This document shows positions 1 through 5,629 of a DNA stretch of 10,545 nt, piece by piece. Positions within the stretch are counted from its first letter, which is position 1. Every line of letters starts with the position of its first letter. The stretch covers positions 1-10,545 of the forward strand of contig BNTT01000107.1 of the NCBI GenBank assembly GCA_025996815.1, read 5' to 3'. Below the pieces are notes generated by a model that ran no database searches, was not told the DNA's origin, and worked only from the letters and a program-made list of their open reading frames with translations. This DNA comes from Bacteroidia bacterium (GTDB lineage Bacteria > Bacteroidota > Bacteroidia > Bacteroidales > Azobacteroidaceae). The translations under genes were made by a program, and so were the position numbers.

Positions 1-413
1 ATGCCAAGGAAATCTCGTTGCTGACCACCATACCGAGTATTAAAGAGTTCAGCGCCTACTGTATTCTCGCAGAGATAGGTAATGATATGAGCCAATTCGG
101 TAAAGCCTCCAATTTGATTGGCTGGGCTGGACTGCGCCCGCGAAACGATGAATCGGCAGGCAAAATAAAGTCGAACAAAACCCTGCATGGCAACAAGTTT
201 CTTCGACAGATTCTTGTTGAGGTATCGTGGTCGGCAGCAAGGGCGAACAAAACGTTTCTCGGCAAAAAGTTCTGTCATCTATCCAAACGGATGAAATCGA
301 CAAAGGCATTGTTTGCTATCACTCGCAAACTGTTAGTGATTATCTTCAATGTGCTGAACACCGGGGAACCGTTCGACCCACAAAGAAATTTACAGGCTGC
401 TAAGGCGGCCTGA
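1..413 (+). CDS. IS110-family transposase, C-terminal part (5' end outside window)
   Basis: The reading frame is open from base 3 to the TGA at 411-413, so this is the 3' part of a gene that begins before the window. The visible ~136 residues match the Transposase_20 (IS116/IS110/IS902) C-terminal domain: an LLTTIPSI segment near the start, then ILAEIG, then GWAGLRPR, then a GNKFLRQIL helix and an alanine-rich stretch. This domain carries the conserved catalytic serine of IS110 recombinases; the Ser of NDESAGK (codon 153-155) is in the expected place. IS110 enzymes combine a DEDD RuvC-like N-terminal domain (not visible here) with this serine domain and use an RNA guide for target choice. The frame is intact to a natural C-terminus, so nothing visible says it is dead. 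Whether the full element is intact cannot be judged. Confidence 0.88.
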   Translation, partial: AKEISLLTTIPSIKEFSAYCILAEIGNDMSQFGKASNLIGWAGLRPRNDESAGKIKSNKTLHGNKFLRQILVEVSWSAARANKTFLGKKFCHLSKRMKSTKALFAITRKLLVIIFNVLNTGEPFDPQRNLQAAKAA

Positions 414-419
414 TTGAGA

Positions 420-561
420 AACTGTGTCCCCAACACTGTTTCTTCCGACATTGTTTCAGTTCCGTACCTTTGTGGTGAATTGACTGAAAAGCCAATATCC
501 CGTGTTTGCAAAATGAACAGCAAAAGCAGTGTCGGCAATGAAAGCGCGTGTGAGACAAGTA
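420..561 (+). ncRNA. Candidate IS110/IS1111-type guide RNA (long imperfect hairpin)
   Basis: Seven bases after the transposase stop codon begins a long imperfect hairpin. The core helix pairs 445-456 with 524-535 (12 bp, two G-U pairs). It extends outward through 443-444/537-538, 439-442/540-543, 437-438/545-546, 433-436/548-551, 426-428/554-556 and 421-423/558-560, with small bulges and internal loops. The apical part (457-523) could hold smaller stems. In the IS1111 subgroup the bridge/seek RNA is encoded in the non-coding end downstream of the transposase, which fits the position and size. Assigning it as a guide RNA is inference: the subgroup and the right end of the element are not established. 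Confidence 0.4.
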
Positions 562-694
562 AGCTCGTAGAGGAAAGTATTTTAATTTTTACAATACCCA
601 CATACTCACCTTCATTAAATGGGGGGTGCCGGTACTACTTTGTGTCTGCCTCATCGCTACAAAAGATAATATATGCTCATTATCAATATATTAC
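562..694. other. Non-coding stretch, probably the distal end of the IS plus flank
   Basis: No convincing gene is visible. The frame that stays open from 414 to 707 has no Bacteroidetes-like start context and runs through the hairpin at 420-561, so it looks non-coding. There is a perfect 6-bp stem, GATAAT/ATTATC, at 665-670/679-684. The decamer TAGAGGAAAG at 568-577 recurs at 728-737 and 767-776 inside the tandem repeat downstream. The right end of the insertion sequence should lie in or near this interval, but I cannot place it. Confidence 0.4.
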
Positions 695-776
695 AAAGTT
701 ATCCTAGCTTTGCTGATTTAGGATTTTTAGAGGAAAGTTATCCTAGCTTTGCTGATTTAGGATTTTTAGAGGAAAG
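695..776. repeat. Perfect 39-bp tandem duplication (two copies plus 4 nt)
   Basis: Bases 695-733 are repeated exactly as 734-772, and AAAG at 773-776 starts a third copy before the sequence diverges. Each unit contains an ATCCTA...TAGGAT inverted repeat (701-706/719-724 and 740-745/758-763) with a 12-nt loop, and ends in TTTTTAGAGG. The perfect identity suggests a recent duplication. It lies between the IS end and the palindromic element, with no gene inside. Function unknown. Confidence 0.9.
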
Positions 777-781
777 GTAAT

Positions 782-893
782 CAAAATATTTAATGATTGT
801 CTGAACCACGATTTTAATAAGATTTTGAGGATTAGCAGGATTACAAAAAAATCTTATTAAAATCGTGGTTCAGACAATACATAAAATATTTTG
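782..893. mobile_element. Palindromic MITE-like element
   Basis: A perfect 31-bp inverted repeat pairs 796-826 with 848-878 around a 21-nt loop (827-847). Outside it, a further perfect 10-bp pair joins 782-791 (CAAAATATTT) and 884-893 (AAATATTTTG), leaving short unpaired AATG and ACATA segments. The whole unit is a 112-bp near-perfect palindrome with no coding capacity. The arm sequence TTGTCTGAACCA, with an AGGATTA-rich loop, resembles palindromes I recall as abundant in Bacteroidetes genomes. I cannot check copy number, so calling it a non-autonomous mobile repeat is inference. It is not a typical terminator: no U-tract follows, and a promoter overlaps its right end. Confidence 0.6.
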
Positions 894-920
894 CCAATCA
901 AAAAATAATTTTTACCTTTG
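889..920 (+). promoter_or_regulatory. Bacteroidetes-type promoter for the leader RNA and HTH gene
   Basis: TTTTG at 889-893 is followed after 19 nt by TACCTTTG at 913-920. This is a full match to the Bacteroidetes consensus (TTTG near -33, TAnnTTTG near -7). Transcription would start around 925-930 and run through the structured RNA at 999-1128 into the HTH gene at 1165, giving a leader of about 240 nt. The -33 box lies on the terminal bases of the palindromic element. Confidence 0.65.
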
Positions 921-925
921 CCGTA

Positions 926-964
926 ATGAAACAAAAAATACAAACAATGAAACAGAAAATTTAG
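926..964 (+). other. Possible 12-codon leader peptide ORF
   Basis: An ATG at 926 opens a short frame reading MKQKIQTMKQKI, ending with TAG at 962-964. It contains an internal near-repeat: AATGAAACAAAAAAT (925-939) and AATGAAACAGAAAAT (946-960), 21 nt apart, differ at one base. The second ATG (947-949) has the AAACAATG context also seen at the BACON lipoprotein start (2876). The first ATG is too close to the predicted transcription start for ordinary initiation. It sits just before the structured RNA, where a leader peptide would be expected, but nothing proves translation. Confidence 0.2.
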
Positions 965-998
965 AATTTTAAATTATTGATTATAGGGCTTTTACGCT

Positions 999-1128
999 CT
1001 TATTCTTCATATTCGAAATCTAGTAAATTTCATCCGAGAATAAGTTTGCGAAAGTCCGCGCCGTTTGGCGTGGGTTGTTCGTGCTTATTTGGATGAAACG
1101 GTTTACTAGAGCCAGAATATGGAATAAG
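999..1128 (+). ncRNA. Structured leader RNA (130-nt multi-helix rod)
   Basis: A stack of helices encloses the whole interval. P1: 999-1005/1122-1128 and 1008-1014/1115-1121 (7 bp each, 2-nt bulge). P2: 1019-1027/1102-1110 (9 bp). P3: 1028-1035/1091-1098 (8 bp, 3-nt bulge opposite). P4: 1039-1044/1084-1089 (6 bp). P5: 1047-1052/1078-1083 (6 bp, two G-U). P6: 1056-1062/1067-1073 (7 bp, one G-U) with a GTTT loop. G-U pairs and conserved-looking internal loops (GAAA/GCCA at 1015-1018/1111-1114) argue for RNA rather than a DNA palindrome. It lies between a good promoter and the HTH start codon, so a cis-regulatory leader is the simplest reading; a free small RNA is possible. I cannot assign it to a named family. 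Confidence 0.65.
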
Positions 1129-1164
1129 CAATTAACGAATGATTTCACGCTTTTATATTTTCAA

Positions 1165-1401
1165 ATGGCGACACAAGATACAGACATACACATTGGGCAA
1201 CGGATAAAGCAAACATTGGCAGACAGGAAGCGCAGTATCGCTTGGCTTGCCGGAGAGGTAAATTGCAATCGCAGTAATTTTTGCAAAACTCTGAAATGCA
1301 AGCATATTCATTCCGAGTTGTTGTACCGGATTTCTATTGCTTTGGAGGAAGATTTTTTTGCTTTGTATTCCAAAAAAATTGAAGAAACTTTAATGAGGTA
1401 A
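1165..1401 (+). CDS. Small helix-turn-helix (XRE-like) DNA-binding protein
   Basis: A 78-residue protein, probably a cytoplasmic transcription regulator. Residues ~8-65 read as a compact Cro/XRE-type HTH: HIGQRIKQTL (helix 1), SIAWLAGEV (helix 2), NRSNFCKTLK (recognition helix region), then HSELLYRISIALEEDFF (helices 4-5). Small HTH proteins of this shape (IG..I...L...K.S..WLA, then LL.RIS..L..DFF) are common in Bacteroidetes. The frame stays open upstream to 1075, but that part lies in the structured RNA, so I chose ATG 1165, which follows an A/T-rich stretch (Bacteroidetes genes rarely use Shine-Dalgarno sites). The stop codon overlaps the first copy of a 22-nt-spaced direct repeat upstream of the protease promoter, so autoregulation and control of the protease are plausible inferences. 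Confidence 0.8.
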   Translation: MATQDTDIHIGQRIKQTLADRKRSIAWLAGEVNCNRSNFCKTLKCKHIHSELLYRISIALEEDFFALYSKKIEETLMR

Positions 1402-1438
1402 AAATCGCCACATTTTGTGGTAAAATTCGCCACACTTT
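1397..1438 (+). promoter_or_regulatory. Operator-like direct repeat upstream of the protease promoter
   Basis: GGTAAAAATCGCCACA (1397-1412) recurs as GGTAAAATTCGCCACA (1419-1434). The match extends to 18 of 20 positions (1397-1416 against 1419-1438) with a 22-bp offset, about two helical turns. CCACA/TGTGG (1408-1412/1416-1420) also forms a short inverted repeat. The pair lies just upstream of the -7 box at 1466-1473, a usual place for an activator or repressor. The adjacent HTH protein is the obvious candidate binder; this is inference. Confidence 0.5.
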
Positions 1439-1446
1439 TATGCTGA

Positions 1447-1473
1447 TTGGTTGAAAATAATTTTCTACCTTTG
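1447..1473 (+). promoter_or_regulatory. Promoter of the C10 protease gene
   Basis: TACCTTTG at 1466-1473 is an exact TAnnTTTG -7 box. The upstream element is weak: TTG at 1447-1449 is only 16 nt away, shorter than the usual ~19-21, which suits a promoter that needs an activator. The predicted start near 1480 gives a ~70-nt leader containing CCGT/ACGG (1477-1480/1484-1487), the palindrome TTCTTGCAAGAA (1491-1502) and an A-rich run before the ATG at 1553. Confidence 0.6.
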
Positions 1474-1552
1474 CACCCGTAAAACGGAATTTCTTGCAAG
1501 AACAATGTTTTGTAATTTTTAGTATTATTAAATTAAAAAAAAATTAAAAGTC

Positions 1553-2806
1553 ATGAAAAAGATTTATCTATTTATTGCGTGTAGCGTCTTATTGTTCGGT
1601 TGCTCCGACGATTTGACCAATGTTGAGGAGTTCAACTCCGAACCGGTGGAAAAAGTTCCAACAAGTAGGATTGTTTCGAGTCCTCAGGCAAAAGTTTTTG
1701 CAGAAAAAGCCATTGGAGCTATTCAAGAAAGTGGTGATACGGTAGTTATACAAAATTCCGTATTGCGTAGTGTGGAAGAAGTCATACCGCTTGAATCTTC
1801 CAATGGAGAAACAGCTTTGTATATCGTGAATTTCGCCGAAAATCACGGTTTTATGGTACTGAGTGCCGACAAGGAAGCCCCAAATCCAATGTTGGTATTT
1901 GACACAGAAGGGACATTTGACATCGAAAAAATAGCGAACGAAGGTGCCGCTGTTTGGACATGGTTAGAGATGGAAAAAGGAAAGATTTCGGAAAACATTA
2001 AATCCGGTATCCATAGCGATAATCAAGGTTATCAATTATGGGAGTATATCGTTGGAAGTGAAGACGGTGAAACTAATTTGGAAATTGCTAGTGCTGATGA
2101 AATGAACGCCGTCAAAACCCAGTTAAGAGGTACACACGCGAATTCAAGTGGTCGCTCCTCTATTGCTCCTTGGTATAATGTCCGATATAATTTATGGGGA
2201 CAAGGCACAGGGTATAATGCCAATGCTGCTATATCGGGTGCGCCGGTCGGATGTCCGGCAGTAGCAATTGGTTTGCTTTGTAAAACGCATAACTATCCAT
2301 CGACATACAGCTATAGTAGTATGCCCACATCTCTGAACACTTCATCTCCAAATGCAATATCAACGATGTTTAGGGATATTGCTAACAAAATTCCAGAATA
2401 TACTTGGAATTATTATGGAAGTGGGGCAACTCCTGCCAATATTCTTACAGGGTTAAAAAATCTTGGTTATAGGCAAGCAAAACTGAAAATATACGATGCT
2501 TGGACAGCATATAGTAACATAAAAGATTGGTATCCAATACTTTTAGGTGCAACCCAATATGCGTCAGGCGGTTCTGGACATATATGGATTGCTGATGGAT
2601 ATTACGAGCAAACATGGAAATATACGAGTACAAAAAAATTTTTAGGAATTACTTATAGCACTTCAACATGGTATGAATATATGGATACGTTCTATATGAA
2701 CTGGGGTTGGAATGGATCTGGAAATGGATGGGTTGACCAAGAAGATTGGAGTTCTGGAGGTTATAACTATAATAGAAATTTGTATTACGATCTATATCCA
2801 TACTAA
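1553..2806 (+). CDS. C10 (streptopain-like) cysteine protease lipoprotein
   Basis: A 417-residue secreted cysteine protease precursor. Residues 1-17 are a lipoprotein signal (K-K, hydrophobic core, LLFGC lipobox, Cys17), so it should be anchored in the outer membrane. Residues ~38-130 look like the Spi/streptopain propeptide: LYIVNFAENHGFMVLSAD followed by a DTEGTFD segment. The mature domain starts near 200-210. It has WGQGTGYN (215-222), the nucleophile in PVGCPAVA (Cys234), HNYP (246-249), the catalytic His in SGHIWIADGY (His343) and the conserved NWGW (383-386). The order and spacing fit MEROPS C10 (SpeB, Bacteroides Bfp, Prevotella interpain). It ends soon after the catalytic core, with no C-terminal sorting domain or BACON repeats. 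It follows the HTH gene and ends at a strong terminator, so it is probably transcribed alone. The substrate is unknown. Confidence 0.92.
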   Translation: MKKIYLFIACSVLLFGCSDDLTNVEEFNSEPVEKVPTSRIVSSPQAKVFAEKAIGAIQESGDTVVIQNSVLRSVEEVIPLESSNGETALYIVNFAENHGFMVLSADKEAPNPMLVFDTEGTFDIEKIANEGAAVWTWLEMEKGKISENIKSGIHSDNQGYQLWEYIVGSEDGETNLEIASADEMNAVKTQLRGTHANSSGRSSIAPWYNVRYNLWGQGTGYNANAAISGAPVGCPAVAIGLLCKTHNYPSTYSYSSMPTSLNTSSPNAISTMFRDIANKIPEYTWNYYGSGATPANILTGLKNLGYRQAKLKIYDAWTAYSNIKDWYPILLGATQYASGGSGHIWIADGYYEQTWKYTSTKKFLGITYSTSTWYEYMDTFYMNWGWNGSGNGWVDQEDWSSGGYNYNRNLYYDLYPY

Positions 2807-2854
2807 CAAAAATATTATGGTAGAGAAAGTTTTTTCTCTACCATAATATTTTTG
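2807..2854. terminator. Strong intrinsic terminator after the C10 protease
   Basis: Immediately after the stop codon, 2807-2828 pairs perfectly with 2833-2854 (22 bp) around a GTTT loop (2829-2832). The arms begin with CAAAAAT and end with ATTTTTG, so A- and T-runs flank the stem on both sides. It should end transcription from the left efficiently. It separates the protease from the lipoprotein-receptor operon. Confidence 0.85.
2847..2854 (+). promoter_or_regulatory. Possible -7 box inside the terminator arm
   Basis: TATTTTTG matches TAnnTTTG and is the last 8 nt of the terminator stem. A start near 2861 would leave a ~15-nt leader before ATG 2876. No convincing TTTG -33 element is found ~19-21 nt upstream, because that region is the hairpin loop. 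The operon at 2876-6565 has no other visible promoter. Confidence 0.3.
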
Positions 2855-2875
2855 CAAATTTAAAAAAATAAAACA

Positions 2876-3265
2876 ATGAAGTTATTGTATTTACTGAGTG
2901 GACTGTTAGTGGCTACATCTTCCGTAAGTTGTGATAAAAAAGATGACCCTAATGACAATAAGATAAGCGTTGATAAAACAGAACTAAGTTTCGCACAGAA
3001 AGGAGAAAGGGAGATGTTCGCTATTTCATGTATTGGCGAATGGCATCTGGAGGCACTTGATTTCGGACACTATTATGGGCCCAATATGGGTGATGTCAAA
3101 GATTTTACCCTTGAGCCTGCTTGGGGTAAAGGAAACACTACGGTATCAGTAACATTGAACAATGTAATAGCCGAAAGTTATACTGTTGATTTGAAGGTCA
3201 TGGGGGGAAATGATTCAATAGTTGTTAAACTAAATGCTGTTGCAAATATTATTGAAAATCAATGA
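2876..3265 (+). CDS. Small BACON-like lipoprotein
   Basis: A 129-residue lipoprotein: a hydrophobic signal ending in SVSC (Cys19), a charged DKKDD linker, then one Ig-like domain of about 100 residues. The domain has the BACON pattern: ISVDKTELSF, a G-rich turn, FAISCIGEWHLE (the .v...geW.l strand), then TLEPAWGKGNTTVSVTL (the p..G.g..tv.vt segment) and a final VDLKVMGGNDSIVVKL pair of strands. BACON domains occur in Bacteroidetes surface proteins and are thought to bind glycans or proteins. The start follows AAACA and its end overlaps the receptor gene by 4 nt (ATGA, 3262-3265), so the two are translationally coupled. Its job could be ligand delivery to the receptor. Because it lies next to a C10 protease and is about the size of known C10 inhibitors, it could instead be a protease inhibitor. 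Both are inferences. Confidence 0.78.
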   Translation: MKLLYLLSGLLVATSSVSCDKKDDPNDNKISVDKTELSFAQKGEREMFAISCIGEWHLEALDFGHYYGPNMGDVKDFTLEPAWGKGNTTVSVTLNNVIAESYTVDLKVMGGNDSIVVKLNAVANIIENQ

Positions 3266-5625
3266 GAAAAACCGTTGCAGTTGTCTTCCTTTTTTGCGCT
3301 ATTGTTTCAGGATATGCTCAGAACTATACCATCAGCGGCTATGTGCGCGATTCTGAAACGAAAGAGGTGTTGATTAGTGCTAATGTTTATGAAACGGAGA
3401 GTGAAAAAGGCTGTTTTACGAACTCTTACGGATTTTATAGTTTGACATTGCCCAAAGGGGTGAAAACAGTTCATTGTTCTTTTCTTGGTTATGAACAAGG
3501 TGTGATTGACATTGATTTGGCAAAGGACACAACCTTGCAGATTTATTTGAATCGAAGCGCAAAAGAATTGAGCGAAGTTGTTGTTAGCGGCAATACCGCA
3601 GTGAAAAACAAGCGGTTAGGAGCCGTTGAAATGTCGGTTTTGCAAATAAAAAACACTCCGGCTTTGCTCGGCGAAACCGACCTGATGAAGTCGCTGCAAC
3701 TCATCCCCGGCGTGCAAAACACGACGGAAGGCAAAAGCGATTTATCGGTGCGGGGCGGCAGTCCCGACCAAAATTTAATCCTGCTGGATGGCGTTCCCAT
3801 TTACAATGCCAACCATGTTTTTGGCTTTCTTTCGGTTTTTAATACCGATGCGTTGAAAAAAGTTACGTTGTATAAATCCGGTTTTCCGGCTCGGTTTGGC
3901 GGACGGCTTTCGTCGGTTGTTGATATTACGACCAAAGACGGCAACAAAAATCTGTTTTCCGGCTCGGCTTCCGTGGGTTTGCCCACGGTTAAGTTCAATA
4001 TTGAGGTACCCATCGCGAAAGATAAAACTTCGTTCACCTTTTCTGCCCGAAGAACCTATCTCGACTTGGTGATGGACGCCGTTAACCGATGGTTTATTGA
4101 TGAGCAATCGGACAGCAGAGCCAATTTTTTCTTTCACGACATCAACGCAACCATTCATCACAAAATGGATGATAAAACTTTTGTGTATATAAGTGCCTAC
4201 ACCGGCAATGATAAATTGAAACAGGAAACACGCGGAATAGAAGACCGAATAACCGCCCATGATGCTTCAACAGAAAATTGGGATTGGGGGAATACCATTA
4301 TTTCGGGCAAACTAAGCCGGATAGTTGCGCCAAACCTTTTTTTCAAAGGCGCACTGATTTATAATCACTACCACTATCAAATCACGACCAACGATGAATA
4401 TATAGTCCAGGACGACCAAAAAGCCTCCCGAAGTTTTTTATTTTCTTCGGGTATAAAAGACTATTCCGTGTCCGCCGATTTTGAATATTATCCCACCAAC
4501 AGTCATAATGTGAAATTCGGCAGCATATTCACTTTTCACGATTTCAACCCAGAAGTAATCTCTTTAACCTCAAAATCCGATACGGTAGTGAATAAAAACA
4601 ACAACCCTAAATCGGTGTTTACAAAGGAGTTTGCCCTGTATGCCGAAGACGATTGGAACATCACGAGGGCAATCGGATTGAACGCCGGATTGCGCTTTGC
4701 GGCGTTTAATGTGAATGAAAAAACATACACTTCCATCGACCCGCGCCTGTCGTTGCGCTTCCTTTTGACGGATAAAATGGCGTTGCAAGCCGGATACGCG
4801 CTGATGCAGCAATACGTTCATCTGCTGTCGAGCAATTCCGTTATTTTGCAAACCGATTTGTGGGTGCCGGCGACCGATAAAGTGAAACCGATGCAATCCA
4901 ATCAATATTCGCTGGGGGTGTTTTACGAATTGCCCAAAACAATTTTTCTGTCGTTTGAAACCTACTACAAAAGTATGCAAAACGTGATAGACTACAAAGA
5001 CGGCATCAGTTACACCGGAGTGTCTGCGGGCTGGGAAAACAAGGTGGAAGCGGGCATCGGACGGAGTTACGGCATGGAATTTTCGGTGGAAAAGAAAGGC
5101 GGGCAAGTGACAGGAACGGCTTCCTACACATGGTCGAAATCAGAGCGCAAGTTCGATGAAATCAATTTTGGCGAATGGTTTCCCGCCAAATACGACCGCC
5201 GCCACGTAATAAATATGCTATTGAATTACAAATTAAATGAAAAATTTGATTTTACCACTACTTGGACATACCATTCCGGCGACAGAATAACGCTGCCGAT
5301 GATGACTCACATCCCCCTCGACATACCCGATATGTGGAGGACTATCGAAGATCTACTTGAATTAGACCATCGAAACAACTACCAAATGGCAGACTATCAT
5401 CGCCTTGACATGGGCATCAATTATACGTCTAAAAAGAAGAAAAACAGGTATTCCGTACTTAATCTAAGCGTTTACAATGTTTACAATCGCATGAATCCGT
5501 ATAAACTGATTTTGGAGAGTGATATGCACAAAGAAGTAACAGGAGAGCATGTTTACACTCATAAGTTGAAGCAAATCACCCTGTTCCCAATAATCCCGTC
5601 TTTATCATTCACTTATCATTTTTAG
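3262..5625 (+). CDS. TonB-dependent receptor with carboxypeptidase-regulatory-like domain
   Basis: A 787-residue outer-membrane active transporter. The signal peptide is residues 1-19 (cleavage likely at YA|QN). Residues ~22-97 form a CarboxypepD_reg-like domain (TISGYVRDSETKEVLISANV, later SFLGYE). ELSEVVVSG (102-110) is the usual linker/TonB-box-like segment. The plug spans ~120-225 with SLQLIPGVQ, LSVRGGSPDQNLILLDGVPI and SGFPARFGGRLSSVVDI. The rest is a ~22-strand barrel ending in the C-terminal Phe787 required by BAM. It is shorter than SusC proteins (~1000 aa) and is followed by a DUF4249 protein rather than a SusD, a recurring pairing in Bacteroidetes. The gene starts within the previous stop codon and ends 4 nt before the next gene. 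GC content by eye rises sharply in the middle (about 58% in sampled lines at 3661 and 4741, against 33-37% near both ends). Substrate unknown. Confidence 0.93.
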   Translation: MRKTVAVVFLFCAIVSGYAQNYTISGYVRDSETKEVLISANVYETESEKGCFTNSYGFYSLTLPKGVKTVHCSFLGYEQGVIDIDLAKDTTLQIYLNRSAKELSEVVVSGNTAVKNKRLGAVEMSVLQIKNTPALLGETDLMKSLQLIPGVQNTTEGKSDLSVRGGSPDQNLILLDGVPIYNANHVFGFLSVFNTDALKKVTLYKSGFPARFGGRLSSVVDITTKDGNKNLFSGSASVGLPTVKFNIEVPIAKDKTSFTFSARRTYLDLVMDAVNRWFIDEQSDSRANFFFHDINATIHHKMDDKTFVYISAYTGNDKLKQETRGIEDRITAHDASTENWDWGNTIISGKLSRIVAPNLFFKGALIYNHYHYQITTNDEYIVQDDQKASRSFLFSSGIKDYSVSADFEYYPTNSHNVKFGSIFTFHDFNPEVISLTSKSDTVVNKNNNPKSVFTKEFALYAEDDWNITRAIGLNAGLRFAAFNVNEKTYTSIDPRLSLRFLLTDKMALQAGYALMQQYVHLLSSNSVILQTDLWVPATDKVKPMQSNQYSLGVFYELPKTIFLSFETYYKSMQNVIDYKDGISYTGVSAGWENKVEAGIGRSYGMEFSVEKKGGQVTGTASYTWSKSERKFDEINFGEWFPAKYDRRHVINMLLNYKLNEKFDFTTTWTYHSGDRITLPMMTHIPLDIPDMWRTIEDLLELDHRNNYQMADYHRLDMGINYTSKKKKNRYSVLNLSVYNVYNRMNPYKLILESDMHKEVTGEHVYTHKLKQITLFPIIPSLSFTYHF

Positions 5626-5629
5626 AGTT

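Noticed and set aside
414..707. Open frame of 97 codons after the transposase
   Set aside because: It runs through the long hairpin and into AT-rich flank, has no recognisable protein pattern and no plausible start context.
695..776. CRISPR array
   Set aside because: The two 39-bp units are directly adjacent with no spacers and there are no cas genes nearby.
782..893. Intrinsic terminator or integron attC site
   Set aside because: The perfect AT-rich arms have no following U-tract, and the ends lack the attC core (GTTRRRY / RYYYAAC); no integrase is visible.
1075..1164. Upstream extension of the HTH frame by 30 codons
   Set aside because: It lies mostly inside the structured RNA and has no homology-like pattern; ATG 1165 gives the expected short HTH protein.
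1553..2806. Type IX secretion C-terminal sorting domain on the C10 protease
   Set aside because: The protein ends shortly after the NWGW core and begins with a lipobox, so export as a lipoprotein is the supported route.
4570..5106. 178-codon frame on the minus strand (and 3775-4260)
   Set aside because: These are opposite-strand shadows of the receptor gene, with low-complexity His/Arg/Phe composition.
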